This document shows positions 1-4,570 of a DNA stretch of 6,446 bases, piece by piece. The position numbers were made by a program, and so were the translations under genes. The number at the start of each line of letters is the position of its first letter. The first letter of the stretch is position 1. The stretch is from Bacillota bacterium (lineage in GTDB: Bacteria > Bacillota_A > Clostridia > Clostridiales > Clostridiaceae): the NCBI GenBank assembly GCA_021780795.1, contig JAJXYA010000450.1:1-6446 (forward strand), given 5' to 3'. A model generated the notes under the pieces. It was not told the DNA's origin. It made no database searches and saw only the letters and a list, made by a program, of their open reading frames with translations.

Positions 1-139
1 TTGTGCGAGATTAATTAGGTTTATTATTGAAGACCATGCTTTCACTCCTCATTTCTAGATTTAAAGCATGATTCTCCATATATAAATACTATATGAGGTG
101 ATTCATAAATTGGTGAAAGTTCATTAATTTTTTTCAAGC
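1..139. other. Window edge, no gene assigned
   Basis: No gene can be supported here. On the minus strand GAGGAG (45..50) lies seven bases before an ATG at 37..35, but that frame codes only MVFNNKPN before a TAA at 13..11. A minus-strand frame beginning with GTG just upstream stays open to the edge but lacks a properly placed ribosome binding site. On the plus strand a frame open from the left edge ends at TAG 56-58 and could be the tail of an upstream gene; its short translation resembles nothing I recognise. An 8-bp inverted repeat (35-42 with 63-70) encloses the GAGGAG. Confidence 0.3.
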
Positions 140-166
140 AAAAAAACAAGGGCCATATAGCCCTTG
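140..166 (-). terminator. Intrinsic terminator of the acetate transporter gene
   Basis: Read on the minus strand, CAAGGGC (166..160) pairs perfectly with GCCCTTG (153..147) around a six-base loop and is followed directly by seven T (146..140). It lies 15 bases after the stop codon of the transporter gene. This is a textbook Rho-independent terminator. The plus strand has no matching T run, so it should work only in the minus direction. Confidence 0.92.
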
Positions 167-181
167 CAAAGAAAAAATAAA

Positions 182-799
182 TTATTTTTTAAATATACCA
201 AAAGGTTTTCCAACGGGTAAAAATACTCTTCCAAAATGAGGATTTAAAACTGCAGCAGCAGAACCATAGAAAGAAAATACTGCGATTAACAATTCAGAAT
301 ATGCTGCTAAGTAATGTGAAAACTCAGTCATAATTCCAAAAGTAGTAAGTGACAACCCTAAAAATAGAAAATCAATTAATACGAAAATTGAAAATAGCAC
401 TTTGTGCGTTTCTGCAGCACCTATAGTCATAAATAATGAGAAAATTAAATATCCTACATAAGCAAAAGCTAATTGCTTTGGATCTACAGTTGAAGCTAAT
501 GCTTTACCAAAAACACCTGCTTTAATTAACCATGAAGCTCCAACAGCCATCCAAAAGAATGCAAAGCCACCAAAAGCTGTGGTTCCAAAAACATTGTTAC
601 GTTTTGAATCATTGATACATGCAAATAATTGAGCAAATCCACCTAAGAATATTGCCCATGGAAGTATAAAAGATACTCCTTCTGTAAGCCCGAGTTTCTG
701 TGAAGATGCCACAAGCGTTACCATTGCAAGTCCGAATAGTCCTAATGCAGATGGATCTGCATTTGTTATTTTTACATTTTGTGTTTCGTTTGTAATCAT
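182..799 (-). CDS. satP: Acetate/succinate transporter, GPR1/FUN34/YaaH (SatP) family
   Basis: This is a 205-residue, six-helix membrane protein of the AceTr (GPR1/FUN34/YaaH) family, whose characterised members take up acetate and succinate, coupled to protons in E. coli SatP. The family's N-terminal NPAPLGL-type signature appears as NADPSALGL at residues 13-21. Hydrophobic segments lie near 17-36, 43-62, 70-92, 110-127, 132-152 and 162-185. The second contains GGFAQLFA, which matches the conserved GG-x-x-Q stretch, and the third begins FGTTAFG. The length is usual for bacterial members. The frame could extend upstream to a TTG at 835, but AAGGAGG five bases before the ATG at 799 fixes the start. 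It has its own promoter and terminator and so looks monocistronic. In a fermentative clostridium it could take up or release acetate; the substrate is inferred from the family alone. Confidence 0.9.
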   Translation of the reverse strand: MITNETQNVKITNADPSALGLFGLAMVTLVASSQKLGLTEGVSFILPWAIFLGGFAQLFACINDSKRNNVFGTTAFGGFAFFWMAVGASWLIKAGVFGKALASTVDPKQLAFAYVGYLIFSLFMTIGAAETHKVLFSIFVLIDFLFLGLSLTTFGIMTEFSHYLAAYSELLIAVFSFYGSAAAVLNPHFGRVFLPVGKPFGIFKK

Positions 800-804
800 A
801 ATAG

Positions 805-811
805 CCTCCTT
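805..811 (-). promoter_or_regulatory. Ribosome binding site fixing the transporter start
   Basis: AAGGAGG on the minus strand, five bases before ATG 799..797. It lies inside the longer open frame that begins at TTG 835, so it argues for the 205-residue product over the 217-residue one. The AGGAG nearest the TTG is about 15 bases away, which is too far. Confidence 0.85.
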
Positions 812-877
812 GTTTTTCTCTGAGTCTGATAACAATTATTAGTTGTTAATCTCCTAAAAAATAATAATTCCTATATG

Positions 878-906
878 AAAATAACAGAAAAAAATCACAT
901 TGTCAA
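878..906 (-). promoter_or_regulatory. Sigma-A-type promoter of the transporter gene
   Basis: On the minus strand a perfect TTGACA (906..901) is followed after 17 bases by TATTTT (883..878). Initiation would fall near 871, leaving a leader of about 70 bases. That leader carries a short inverted repeat, TAACAA/TTGTTA (830-835 with 843-848), of unknown function. The promoter follows the purine permease gene, after which I see no strong terminator, so some read-through from upstream is possible. Confidence 0.75.
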
Positions 907-989
907 ATGTTTTGTAGAATTTTGTAGGCATATTATTTTTAAAATATCAGTTATATTTATTATCTTTTAAATTAATTTACTATGACTTC

Positions 990-2387
990 TTAATCTGGTA
1001 GTAAAATAAATCTTAAAATAAATAATGCTGCAAGTACATATACTATTGGATGAACTTCTTTCTGTCTTCCTGTACTAACCTTAACTATGGGATAAAATAT
1101 TATTCCTGCTGCTATTCCATTAGCTATACTATAACTAAAAGGCATTATAGCGATAGTAAAAAAGGCTGGAAGTGCTTCTGTAAAATCATCAAAATCTAGT
1201 TTAGTAACTGCACCCATCATAAGGACTCCTACCATTATAAGTGCAGGTGCAGTTGCTTCTGGCGGAACTATTCCAACTATACCAGCAAAGAATAAAGAGA
1301 ATAGGAATAAAATACCTACCACACAAGAAGTTAACCCCGTTCTTCCTCCTTCAGCTATGCCTGCTGTAGATTCAACATAAGTAGCCATAGTAGGTGTACC
1401 AATACATGCACTTATAGTTGTGCCAATAGCATCTGAAAGCAGTGCTTTTCTCATATTTCGAACCTTTCCATTTTCATCTATCATCTGAGCCTTTTCTGCC
1501 GTTCCAACTAAAGTACCAATTGTATCAAATAAGTCTACTAAACTAAAAGTAATAACCACCATAATTACGCTAGTTACTGCTCCAATAATACCTGCTCCTC
1601 CCGTTCCTAAAAGGCCCTTAAAGTCAAAAGCCATAAAGGTTGGAGCAATGGAAGGTGGCGTACTTAATAATTTTATTCCCTCTAAATTTGTTATACCCAT
1701 AGGTATTCCAATTATTGTAGTTGCAATTATTCCAATGAGCATGGCCCCTCTTACTTTTCTAGCCATTAAAACAGCCGTTATGGTTATACCAATAATTGTA
1801 AGAACCGCATGAAGATTTGTGAATTTACCAAAGCTTATAAGAGTGCCTGGGTTCGAAACAACTATGCTTCCAGTTTTTAAACCTATCAATGCAATAAACA
1901 ATCCTATTCCACCAGCAATAGCTGTCTTAAGACTTTCTGGTAATGCATCTACTATTTTTTCACGTATTGAAGTAACTGTGATTATTATAAATAAAATTCC
2001 AGAAATAAATACAGCAGCTAAAGCCTGATTCCAGGTATATCCCAGTGTTAAGCATACGCTATATGTAAAAAAGGCACATAATCCCATGCCTGGCGCTATT
2101 GCAAAAGGTAAATTTGCATAGGCACCCATTAAAATGGTACCAATTCCGGAGCCTACACATATTGCTGTAAAAATTGCTCCTACTACTGGATCATTTGTTG
2201 CTGTAAACGCTGCGGCACCATCACCCTTTACTCCAGGAAGATTCATACCGCTAAACTTCAAAATATTAGGGATTACTAATATAGTATATGCCATAGTAAT
2301 GAAGGTAGTAAAACCTGCTAATAATTCCGTCCTAACATTTGAATTATTTTCTTTCAGTTTAAAAAATGATTGTAAAAATGATTTCAT
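990..2387 (-). CDS. Purine permease, NCS2 superfamily, AzgA-like
   Basis: This is a 465-residue polytopic membrane protein of the AzgA branch of the NCS2 nucleobase transporters, which includes B. subtilis PbuG and PbuO. It is expected to import hypoxanthine, guanine or adenine. Family hallmarks are GFTTFITMAY at residues 25-34, PFAIAPGMG at 94-102, DLFDTIGTL at 285-293, and TYVESTAGIAEGGRTGLTS at 336-354. Length and motif order are normal for the family. Two positions differ from the usual consensus as I remember it: the VNP after TMAY reads VIP, and the Asn after APGMGL is Cys104. AGGAGG (2400..2395) before ATG 2387 supports the start. A guanine-class purine riboswitch with a terminator precedes it, so expression should fall when guanine or hypoxanthine is plentiful. 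That fits guanine/hypoxanthine uptake, but exact specificity cannot be read from the sequence. Confidence 0.93.
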   Translation of the reverse strand: MKSFLQSFFKLKENNSNVRTELLAGFTTFITMAYTILVIPNILKFSGMNLPGVKGDGAAAFTATNDPVVGAIFTAICVGSGIGTILMGAYANLPFAIAPGMGLCAFFTYSVCLTLGYTWNQALAAVFISGILFIIITVTSIREKIVDALPESLKTAIAGGIGLFIALIGLKTGSIVVSNPGTLISFGKFTNLHAVLTIIGITITAVLMARKVRGAMLIGIIATTIIGIPMGITNLEGIKLLSTPPSIAPTFMAFDFKGLLGTGGAGIIGAVTSVIMVVITFSLVDLFDTIGTLVGTAEKAQMIDENGKVRNMRKALLSDAIGTTISACIGTPTMATYVESTAGIAEGGRTGLTSCVVGILFLFSLFFAGIVGIVPPEATAPALIMVGVLMMGAVTKLDFDDFTEALPAFFTIAIMPFSYSIANGIAAGIIFYPIVKVSTGRQKEVHPIVYVLAALFILRFILLPD

Positions 2388-2440
2388 GTCATTTCCTCCT
2401 ATGTAATATATAATTTGGGAATTTATAAATTCCTATTAAA

Positions 2441-2488
2441 CAAAAAAAATTCTGCCCATGGATAGGATTAATCCATGGGCAGAATTTT
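2441..2488 (-). terminator. Riboswitch-controlled terminator before the purine permease
   Basis: On the minus strand the arms 2488..2472 and 2462..2446 are perfectly complementary over 17 bp, with a GC core CTGCCCATGGA, around a nine-base loop. The 3' arm runs into an uninterrupted T tract (2449..2442). It sits between the purine aptamer and the permease start, so it is the expression platform and not the end of a gene. Its loop and the adjoining three stem bases carry GGATTAATCC, which recurs in the 3' strand of aptamer helix P1 and could act in antitermination. Confidence 0.9.
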
Positions 2489-2511
2489 AATAAAATCTTT
2501 TCTTATAGGAT

Positions 2512-2584
2512 TAATCCATAGTCAGAAGGTTAATGGCCTTCCAGTAGAAACTCTTGAACCGTATCATCAAGATTATATGGATTA
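2512..2584 (-). promoter_or_regulatory. Purine riboswitch aptamer, guanine class (C74)
   Basis: Read on the minus strand, this segment fits the three-way junction of the purine aptamer. P1 is TAATCCATA (2584..2576) with TATGGATTA (2520..2512), a perfect 9-bp helix. P2 (2571..2566 with 2558..2553) closes the 7-base loop GATACGG. The conserved junction GTTTCTAC follows. P3 is GGAAGG/CCTTCT (2542..2537 with 2529..2524) with loop CCATTAA. The last junction reads GAC then TATGG; the residue equivalent to position 74 is C (complement of base 2521), which selects guanine, hypoxanthine or xanthine over adenine. Known switches of this layout are OFF switches: ligand stabilises P1 and lets the terminator form. 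The regulated gene is the AzgA-like permease about 125 bases downstream. Confidence 0.95.
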
Positions 2585-2604
2585 CTATTATTCATTTTTT
2601 TAAC

Positions 2605-2633
2605 ATGTTAACACCTATTTCTACAAAAGTCAA
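2605..2633 (-). promoter_or_regulatory. Sigma-A-type promoter of the riboswitch and permease unit
   Basis: On the minus strand TTGACT (2633..2628) is followed after 17 bases by TAACAT (2610..2605). Initiation near 2598 would place the start about 14 bases before helix P1 of the riboswitch, a typical arrangement. The whole aptamer and terminator would lie in the 5' leader. Confidence 0.72.
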
Positions 2634-2708
2634 CATTTTTTTCACCTATCCACTGAAAGTGCAACATCCTAGATGATGATTTAATATAATAAATTATAAT
2701 ACATCGCT

Positions 2709-2741
2709 AAAAAAGCACACTCAAAGTTTAAATGAATGTGC
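2709..2741 (-). terminator. Intrinsic terminator of the cold-shock gene
   Basis: On the minus strand GCACATTCA (2741..2733) pairs with TGAGTGTGC (2723..2715), nine pairs including one G-U, around a nine-base loop. Six T (2714..2709) follow. It lies about 45 bases after the cold-shock gene stop codon and separates that unit from the riboswitch promoter. The 70 or so bases between it and that promoter hold nothing I recognise. Confidence 0.85.
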
Positions 2742-2785
2742 CAAAACATTATAATTTCTACAGTTTTATAGTCCAAAAATCACTT

Positions 2786-2989
2786 CTACATCTTTTGAAC
2801 ATTAATAGCCTCTGGTCCTTTAGGTTTATTTACTACATCAAATTGTACTTCTTCCCCCTCATGTAAATCCTTCCTTGGTCCTTCTTCTTTTATTGCTAAA
2901 TGGTGAACAAATACGTCTGCACCCTCTTGAGCGGATATAAATCCATATCCTCTTTCAACATCATACCACTTTACTATACCTGTTTGCAT
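2786..2989 (-). CDS. Cold-shock-domain protein (CspA/CspB family), divergent
   Basis: This is a 67-residue single cold-shock domain, the usual length for bacterial Csp proteins, which bind single-stranded RNA or DNA and act as RNA chaperones in the cytoplasm. VKWYDVERGYGFI at residues 6-18 contains the RNP1 motif (RGYGFI instead of KGFGFI). DVFVHH at 25-30 is RNP2, and GPEAINV at 58-64 is the conserved C-terminal strand. W8, Y15, F17, F27 and H29 are kept. F30 and F38 of B. subtilis CspB, both known nucleic-acid contacts, appear as His30 and Pro38, and the following loop has one extra residue. AAGGAGG (3003..2997) lies seven bases before ATG 2989. The leader contains nested inverted repeats that could give temperature control. 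Family assignment is secure; a role in cold adaptation is only inferred. Confidence 0.94.
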   Translation of the reverse strand: MQTGIVKWYDVERGYGFISAQEGADVFVHHLAIKEEGPRKDLHEGEEVQFDVVNKPKGPEAINVQKM

Positions 2990-3012
2990 ATATTTTCCTC
3001 CTTGTCATTTTC

Positions 3013-3100
3013 TCAAGTACTAAACAATCCAAAGTTTAAATATAGTATTAGCTATAAATGTCTAACTAATACTTTTAATATGCATAAACTCTGTACTTGA
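3013..3100 (-). promoter_or_regulatory. Structured leader of the cold-shock gene, nested inverted repeats
   Basis: Three complementary segments nest inside one another on the minus strand. The outer stem is TCAAGTAC (3100..3093) with GTACTTGA (3020..3013). The middle is GTTTA (3089..3085) with TAAAC (3038..3034). The inner is AGTATTAG (3073..3066) with CTAATACT (3051..3044) around 14 bases. The structure ends about nine bases before the AAGGAGG of the cold-shock gene. E. coli cspA mRNA has a long leader that refolds with temperature; a similar role here is inference. No clear -35/-10 pair for the cold-shock gene was found upstream of it. Confidence 0.55.
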
Positions 3101-3104
3101 TCAA

Positions 3105-3110
3105 TATAAT
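3105..3110 (+). promoter_or_regulatory. Candidate -10 box of the plus-strand membrane protein gene
   Basis: A perfect TATAAT lies 30 bases before the ATG at 3141, a plausible distance for a short leader. No good -35 hexamer is present 16-18 bases upstream and there is no TG extension. In so AT-rich a spacer the match may be chance. Confidence 0.3.
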
Positions 3111-3140
3111 TATGAATAGTAATTTAAAGAAGGGAAATAA

Positions 3141-3635
3141 ATGAAAAAACAAAACTCATTGTTTGGTATTTTCTTGATGTTTATAGGCTCAGTTCTTCTA
3201 GCTGACCAAATATATGACATTAACTTTTTAAGTTTTTCTAATTTTTGGCCTCTTTTTATTCTAGTTCCAGGTGTTTTACTTGAAATAAGTTTTTTTTCTT
3301 TAAAAAAAGAACCCGCCATATTAGTTCTTGGTGGGCTTTTCACCACTACAGGTTTACTATTCATTTTTGAAAATTCTACAAACTGGCAACACTCAACTGA
3401 AACCTGGCCAATTTATACCTTCGGCCTAGCAATAGGATTATTTCAATATTATTTATTTTCAAAGAAGAATAAAACCTTACTATTCTTTATATTTTTGCTA
3501 GCCTTTATTTCTGTATTTTCTTTTGCAATAAATTTCTTAGGAAATATTTATACTTGGCTTACTTATGGATTATTGCTTCCTTGCTTAATTATTGTGCTAG
3601 GCATATATGTGTTCTTAAAAAATATATTCAGTTAA
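3141..3635 (+). CDS. Small polytopic membrane protein, LiaI/LiaF-like transmembrane region
   Basis: This 164-residue protein is almost entirely hydrophobic, with about six membrane segments and no extracytoplasmic or catalytic domain. It reads as three copies of a two-helix unit. Residues 6-52 contain FGIFLMFIGSVLL followed by FWPLFILVPGVLL. Residues 58-107 contain LGGLFTTTGLLFI followed by TWPIYTFGLAIGL. Residues 112-160 form a third pair ending YGLLLPCLIIVLGIYV. A Gly-rich helix followed by Trp-Pro at the start of the next helix is typical of the DUF5668 / LiaI-LiaF-like region of Firmicute envelope-stress proteins. The LiaF C-terminal domain is absent, so it is not a full LiaF. The ribosome binding site AAGAAGGG, six bases before the ATG, is weaker than its neighbours'. 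It is divergent from the cold-shock gene. Function unknown; envelope stress is only suggested by the family. Confidence 0.78.
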   Translation: MKKQNSLFGIFLMFIGSVLLADQIYDINFLSFSNFWPLFILVPGVLLEISFFSLKKEPAILVLGGLFTTTGLLFIFENSTNWQHSTETWPIYTFGLAIGLFQYYLFSKKNKTLLFFIFLLAFISVFSFAINFLGNIYTWLTYGLLLPCLIIVLGIYVFLKNIFS

Positions 3636-3660
3636 CGATTAAATCATATAATATATAAAA

Positions 3661-3700
3661 AGATAATCCTAGCAAAAAATTTTTTTTGCTAGGATTATCT
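3661..3700. terminator. Long hairpin, probable terminator shared by converging transcripts
   Basis: AGATAATCCTAGC (3661-3673) pairs perfectly with GCTAGGATTATCT (3688-3700), 13 bp. The A6 and T8 between them can extend the stem to 19 bp with a two-base loop. It lies 25 bases after the membrane protein stop codon and 33 bases beyond the tRNA-Gln 3' end, so the two transcription units converge on it. On the minus strand it is followed by TTTTATAT, a short T tract. On the plus strand no T run follows, although the hairpin carries T8 internally. It is therefore more convincing as the tRNA terminator. Confidence 0.7.
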
Positions 3701-3733
3701 ATATAAATCATAGTGAAATGTTGTAAAAGATAT

Positions 3734-3808
3734 TGGCTAGGATGGCAGGATTCGAACCTGCGAATGCCAGAGTCAGAGTCTAGTGCCTTACCGCTTGGCG
3801 ACATCCCA
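3734..3808 (-). tRNA. tRNA-Gln, anticodon CUG
   Basis: This is a complete cloverleaf of 75 bases with encoded CCA (3736..3734). The acceptor stem TGGGATG/CATCCTA has a U1-A72 pair and discriminator G73, both glutamine identity features. The anticodon stem CTAGA/TCTGG encloses the seven-base loop CTCTGAC, giving anticodon CTG (3776..3774), which reads CAG. The T arm GCAGG-TTCGAAT-CCTGC is standard. It lies 13 bases downstream of tRNA-Glu and is probably cotranscribed with it. In most Firmicutes tRNA-Gln is first charged with Glu and then amidated by GatCAB. Confidence 0.96.
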
Positions 3809-3821
3809 ATAAAAAATCAAA

Positions 3822-3896
3822 TGGTGACTCCTAGGGGAATCGAACCCCTGATACCACCGTGAGAGGGTGGTGTCTTGACCGCTTGACCAAGGAGCC
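3822..3896 (-). tRNA. tRNA-Glu, anticodon CUC
   Basis: This is a complete cloverleaf of 75 bases with encoded CCA (3824..3822). The acceptor stem is GGCTCCT/AGGAGTC with one G-U pair and discriminator A73. The anticodon stem CCACC/GGTGG encloses CTCTCAC, giving anticodon CTC (3863..3861), which reads GAG. The T arm is AGGGG-TTCGATT-CCCCT. It is first in a two-tRNA unit, about 20 bases after the predicted initiation site. Both tRNAs in this unit read only G-ending codons, which are the minority in an AT-rich genome. Confidence 0.96.
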
Positions 3897-3923
3897 TTAT
3901 TAGTTATTGTCACTACGAAATAT

Positions 3924-3953
3924 ATTATATTGCATTATGTAATATAAGTCCAA
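3924..3953 (-). promoter_or_regulatory. Promoter of the tRNA-Glu/tRNA-Gln unit
   Basis: On the minus strand TTGGAC (3953..3948) is separated by 18 bases from a perfect TATAAT (3929..3924). Initiation near 3917 would give a 5' extension of about 20 bases before tRNA-Glu, as expected for an RNase P-processed precursor. Confidence 0.7.
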
Positions 3954-4167
3954 TAGATATATTAAATAGATAATTGATTAATTATTGTTAATTCAAATCC
4001 AAATAATACCTCGAACTTTCTTTGTACTACTATATGTTGATTTTCCTCTAATTATAACTCTATTTTACCTACTTCATTTTTATATCTATATCAAAGCGCA
4101 AATAGTATGCATTCGTGCCTTTTATAAGTTATTAACCTATTTAAAATTCTATAGTTTTATATTTAAT
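3954..4167. other. Intergenic stretch without recognised content
   Basis: Very AT-rich sequence between the tRNA promoter and the spore-protein terminator. A plus-strand open frame from TTG 3985 has no ribosome binding site and runs through the neighbouring terminator. The minus strand has stops in all frames at short intervals. A minus-strand CATACTA resembling a sporulation sigma -10 box lies near 4110, but nothing that could be its gene follows. I see no RNA gene or repeat here. Confidence 0.5.
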
Positions 4168-4206
4168 AAAAAGATAGGGTATACAGCTTCGCTGCATACC
4201 CTATCT
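4168..4206 (-). terminator. Intrinsic terminator of the spore-protein gene
   Basis: On the minus strand the outer 11-bp stem (4206..4196 with 4182..4172) is perfect. After one mismatch, CAGC/GCTG (4194..4191 with 4187..4184) closes a GAA triloop. Five T (4172..4168) follow. It begins nine bases after the stop codon. Confidence 0.92.
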
Positions 4207-4214
4207 AATTAAAA

Positions 4215-4397
4215 TTATAAATTTCTTTCGTATTGTTCTACCATTCTTTTAACCATTTCTCCACCAACTGAACCACATTGTCTTGATGTCAAGTCACCAT
4301 TGTAGTCTGTAAAGCTTACTCCTAACTGATTTGCAGTTTCCATTTTAAATTTGTTTAATCCTGCTTTTGCTTCTGGTACTAAACTTCTATATGCCAT
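4215..4397 (-). CDS. Alpha/beta-type small acid-soluble spore protein
   Basis: This 60-residue protein coats and protects DNA in the dormant spore core and is degraded by the GPR protease at germination. Both family signatures are visible: KMETANQLGV at residues 18-27, which contains the GPR cleavage region, and SRQCGSVGGEMVKRMVEQYE at 38-57, the DNA-binding C-terminal half. The VPEAK near residue 7 is also typical. The frame stays open upstream to 4511, but AAAGGAGG (4413..4406) eight bases before ATG 4397 and the family length of about 60-70 residues fix this start. Two oddities are the cleavage pentapeptide ETANQ, where E-(F/I)-A-x-E is usual, and Cys41. Transcription should be forespore-specific under sigma-G. 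A sigma-G-like pair, GTTATA (4472..4467) and CATTATA (4448..4442), is present but weak. Confidence 0.95.
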   Translation of the reverse strand: MAYRSLVPEAKAGLNKFKMETANQLGVSFTDYNGDLTSRQCGSVGGEMVKRMVEQYERNL

Positions 4398-4405
4398 ACT
4401 ATGTG

Positions 4406-4413
4406 CCTCCTTT
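4406..4413 (-). promoter_or_regulatory. Ribosome binding site fixing the spore-protein start
   Basis: AAAGGAGG on the minus strand, eight bases before ATG 4397..4395. It lies within the upstream open frame, so translation of the 38-residue upstream extension is unlikely. Confidence 0.88.
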
Positions 4414-4441
4414 GTATTTGTTTGTCTTTTTGTTGTACTAA

Positions 4442-4472
4442 TATAATGCACATATTTAATGTATTTTATAAC
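4442..4472 (-). promoter_or_regulatory. Weak candidate sigma-G promoter of the spore-protein gene
   Basis: On the minus strand GTTATA (4472..4467), 18 bases, then CATTATA (4448..4442). The sigma-G consensus is close to TGAATA and CATACTA, so the -10 match is fair and the -35 match poor. It is placed sensibly, about 45 bases before the start codon, and the gene family is normally sigma-G dependent. Confidence 0.3.
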
Positions 4473-4495
4473 AGTGTTTTGGTGGTAATTTTGGT

Positions 4496-4526
4496 AAAAA
4501 AAGTATAACAATTGACTGCTACACTT
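4496..4526 (-). terminator. Weak intrinsic terminator after the helicase gene
   Basis: On the minus strand AAGTGTA (4526..4520) pairs with TATACTT (4507..4501), seven pairs including a G-U, around 12 bases. A T tract (4502..4496) follows. A/T pairs can lengthen the stem a little. It lies about 45 bases after the helicase stop codon. The stem is GC-poor, so termination may be incomplete and some transcripts may continue into the spore-protein gene. Confidence 0.5.
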
Positions 4527-4570
4527 TTAAATACTATTCCATATAATAATCGTTGAAGTTATCTTTTATT

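Noticed and set aside
961..989. Intrinsic terminator after the purine permease
   Set aside because: The only hairpin candidates are short A/T-only stems, including the palindrome at 968-979, without a convincing T tract.
1819..2028. Plus-strand open frame of 69 codons
   Set aside because: It lies antisense inside the purine permease gene, has no ribosome binding site, and its Pro/Ile-rich translation is the mirror of membrane-helix codons.
2134..2406. Plus-strand open frame of 90 codons
   Set aside because: Antisense to the start of the permease gene and overlapping its ribosome binding site; no family resemblance.
2462..2519. Two direct repeats as the beginning of a CRISPR array
   Set aside because: Only two 15-base copies exist, both inside a riboswitch expression platform that explains them; no further units or cas genes are present.
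2512..2584. Adenine-class purine riboswitch
   Set aside because: The specificity position equivalent to 74 is C, not U, so the guanine class is expected.
2900..3100. Plus-strand open frame of 66 codons
   Set aside because: Antisense to the cold-shock gene and running through its structured leader; no ribosome binding site.
3121..3144. Minus-strand sigma-A promoter for the cold-shock gene
   Set aside because: Only partial -10-like hexamers are present and no acceptable -35 at 16-18 bases, so no promoter was called.
3110..3364. Minus-strand open frame of 84 codons
   Set aside because: Antisense to the start of the plus-strand membrane protein, which has clear membrane-helix composition and a recognisable repeat pattern.
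3985..4212. Plus-strand open frame of 75 codons from a TTG
   Set aside because: No ribosome binding site, low-complexity Ile/Tyr/Phe translation, and it reads through the spore-protein terminator.
4398..4511. N-terminal extension of the spore protein to 98 residues
   Set aside because: Family members are about 60-70 residues and begin as seen at 4397, where AAAGGAGG is correctly spaced.
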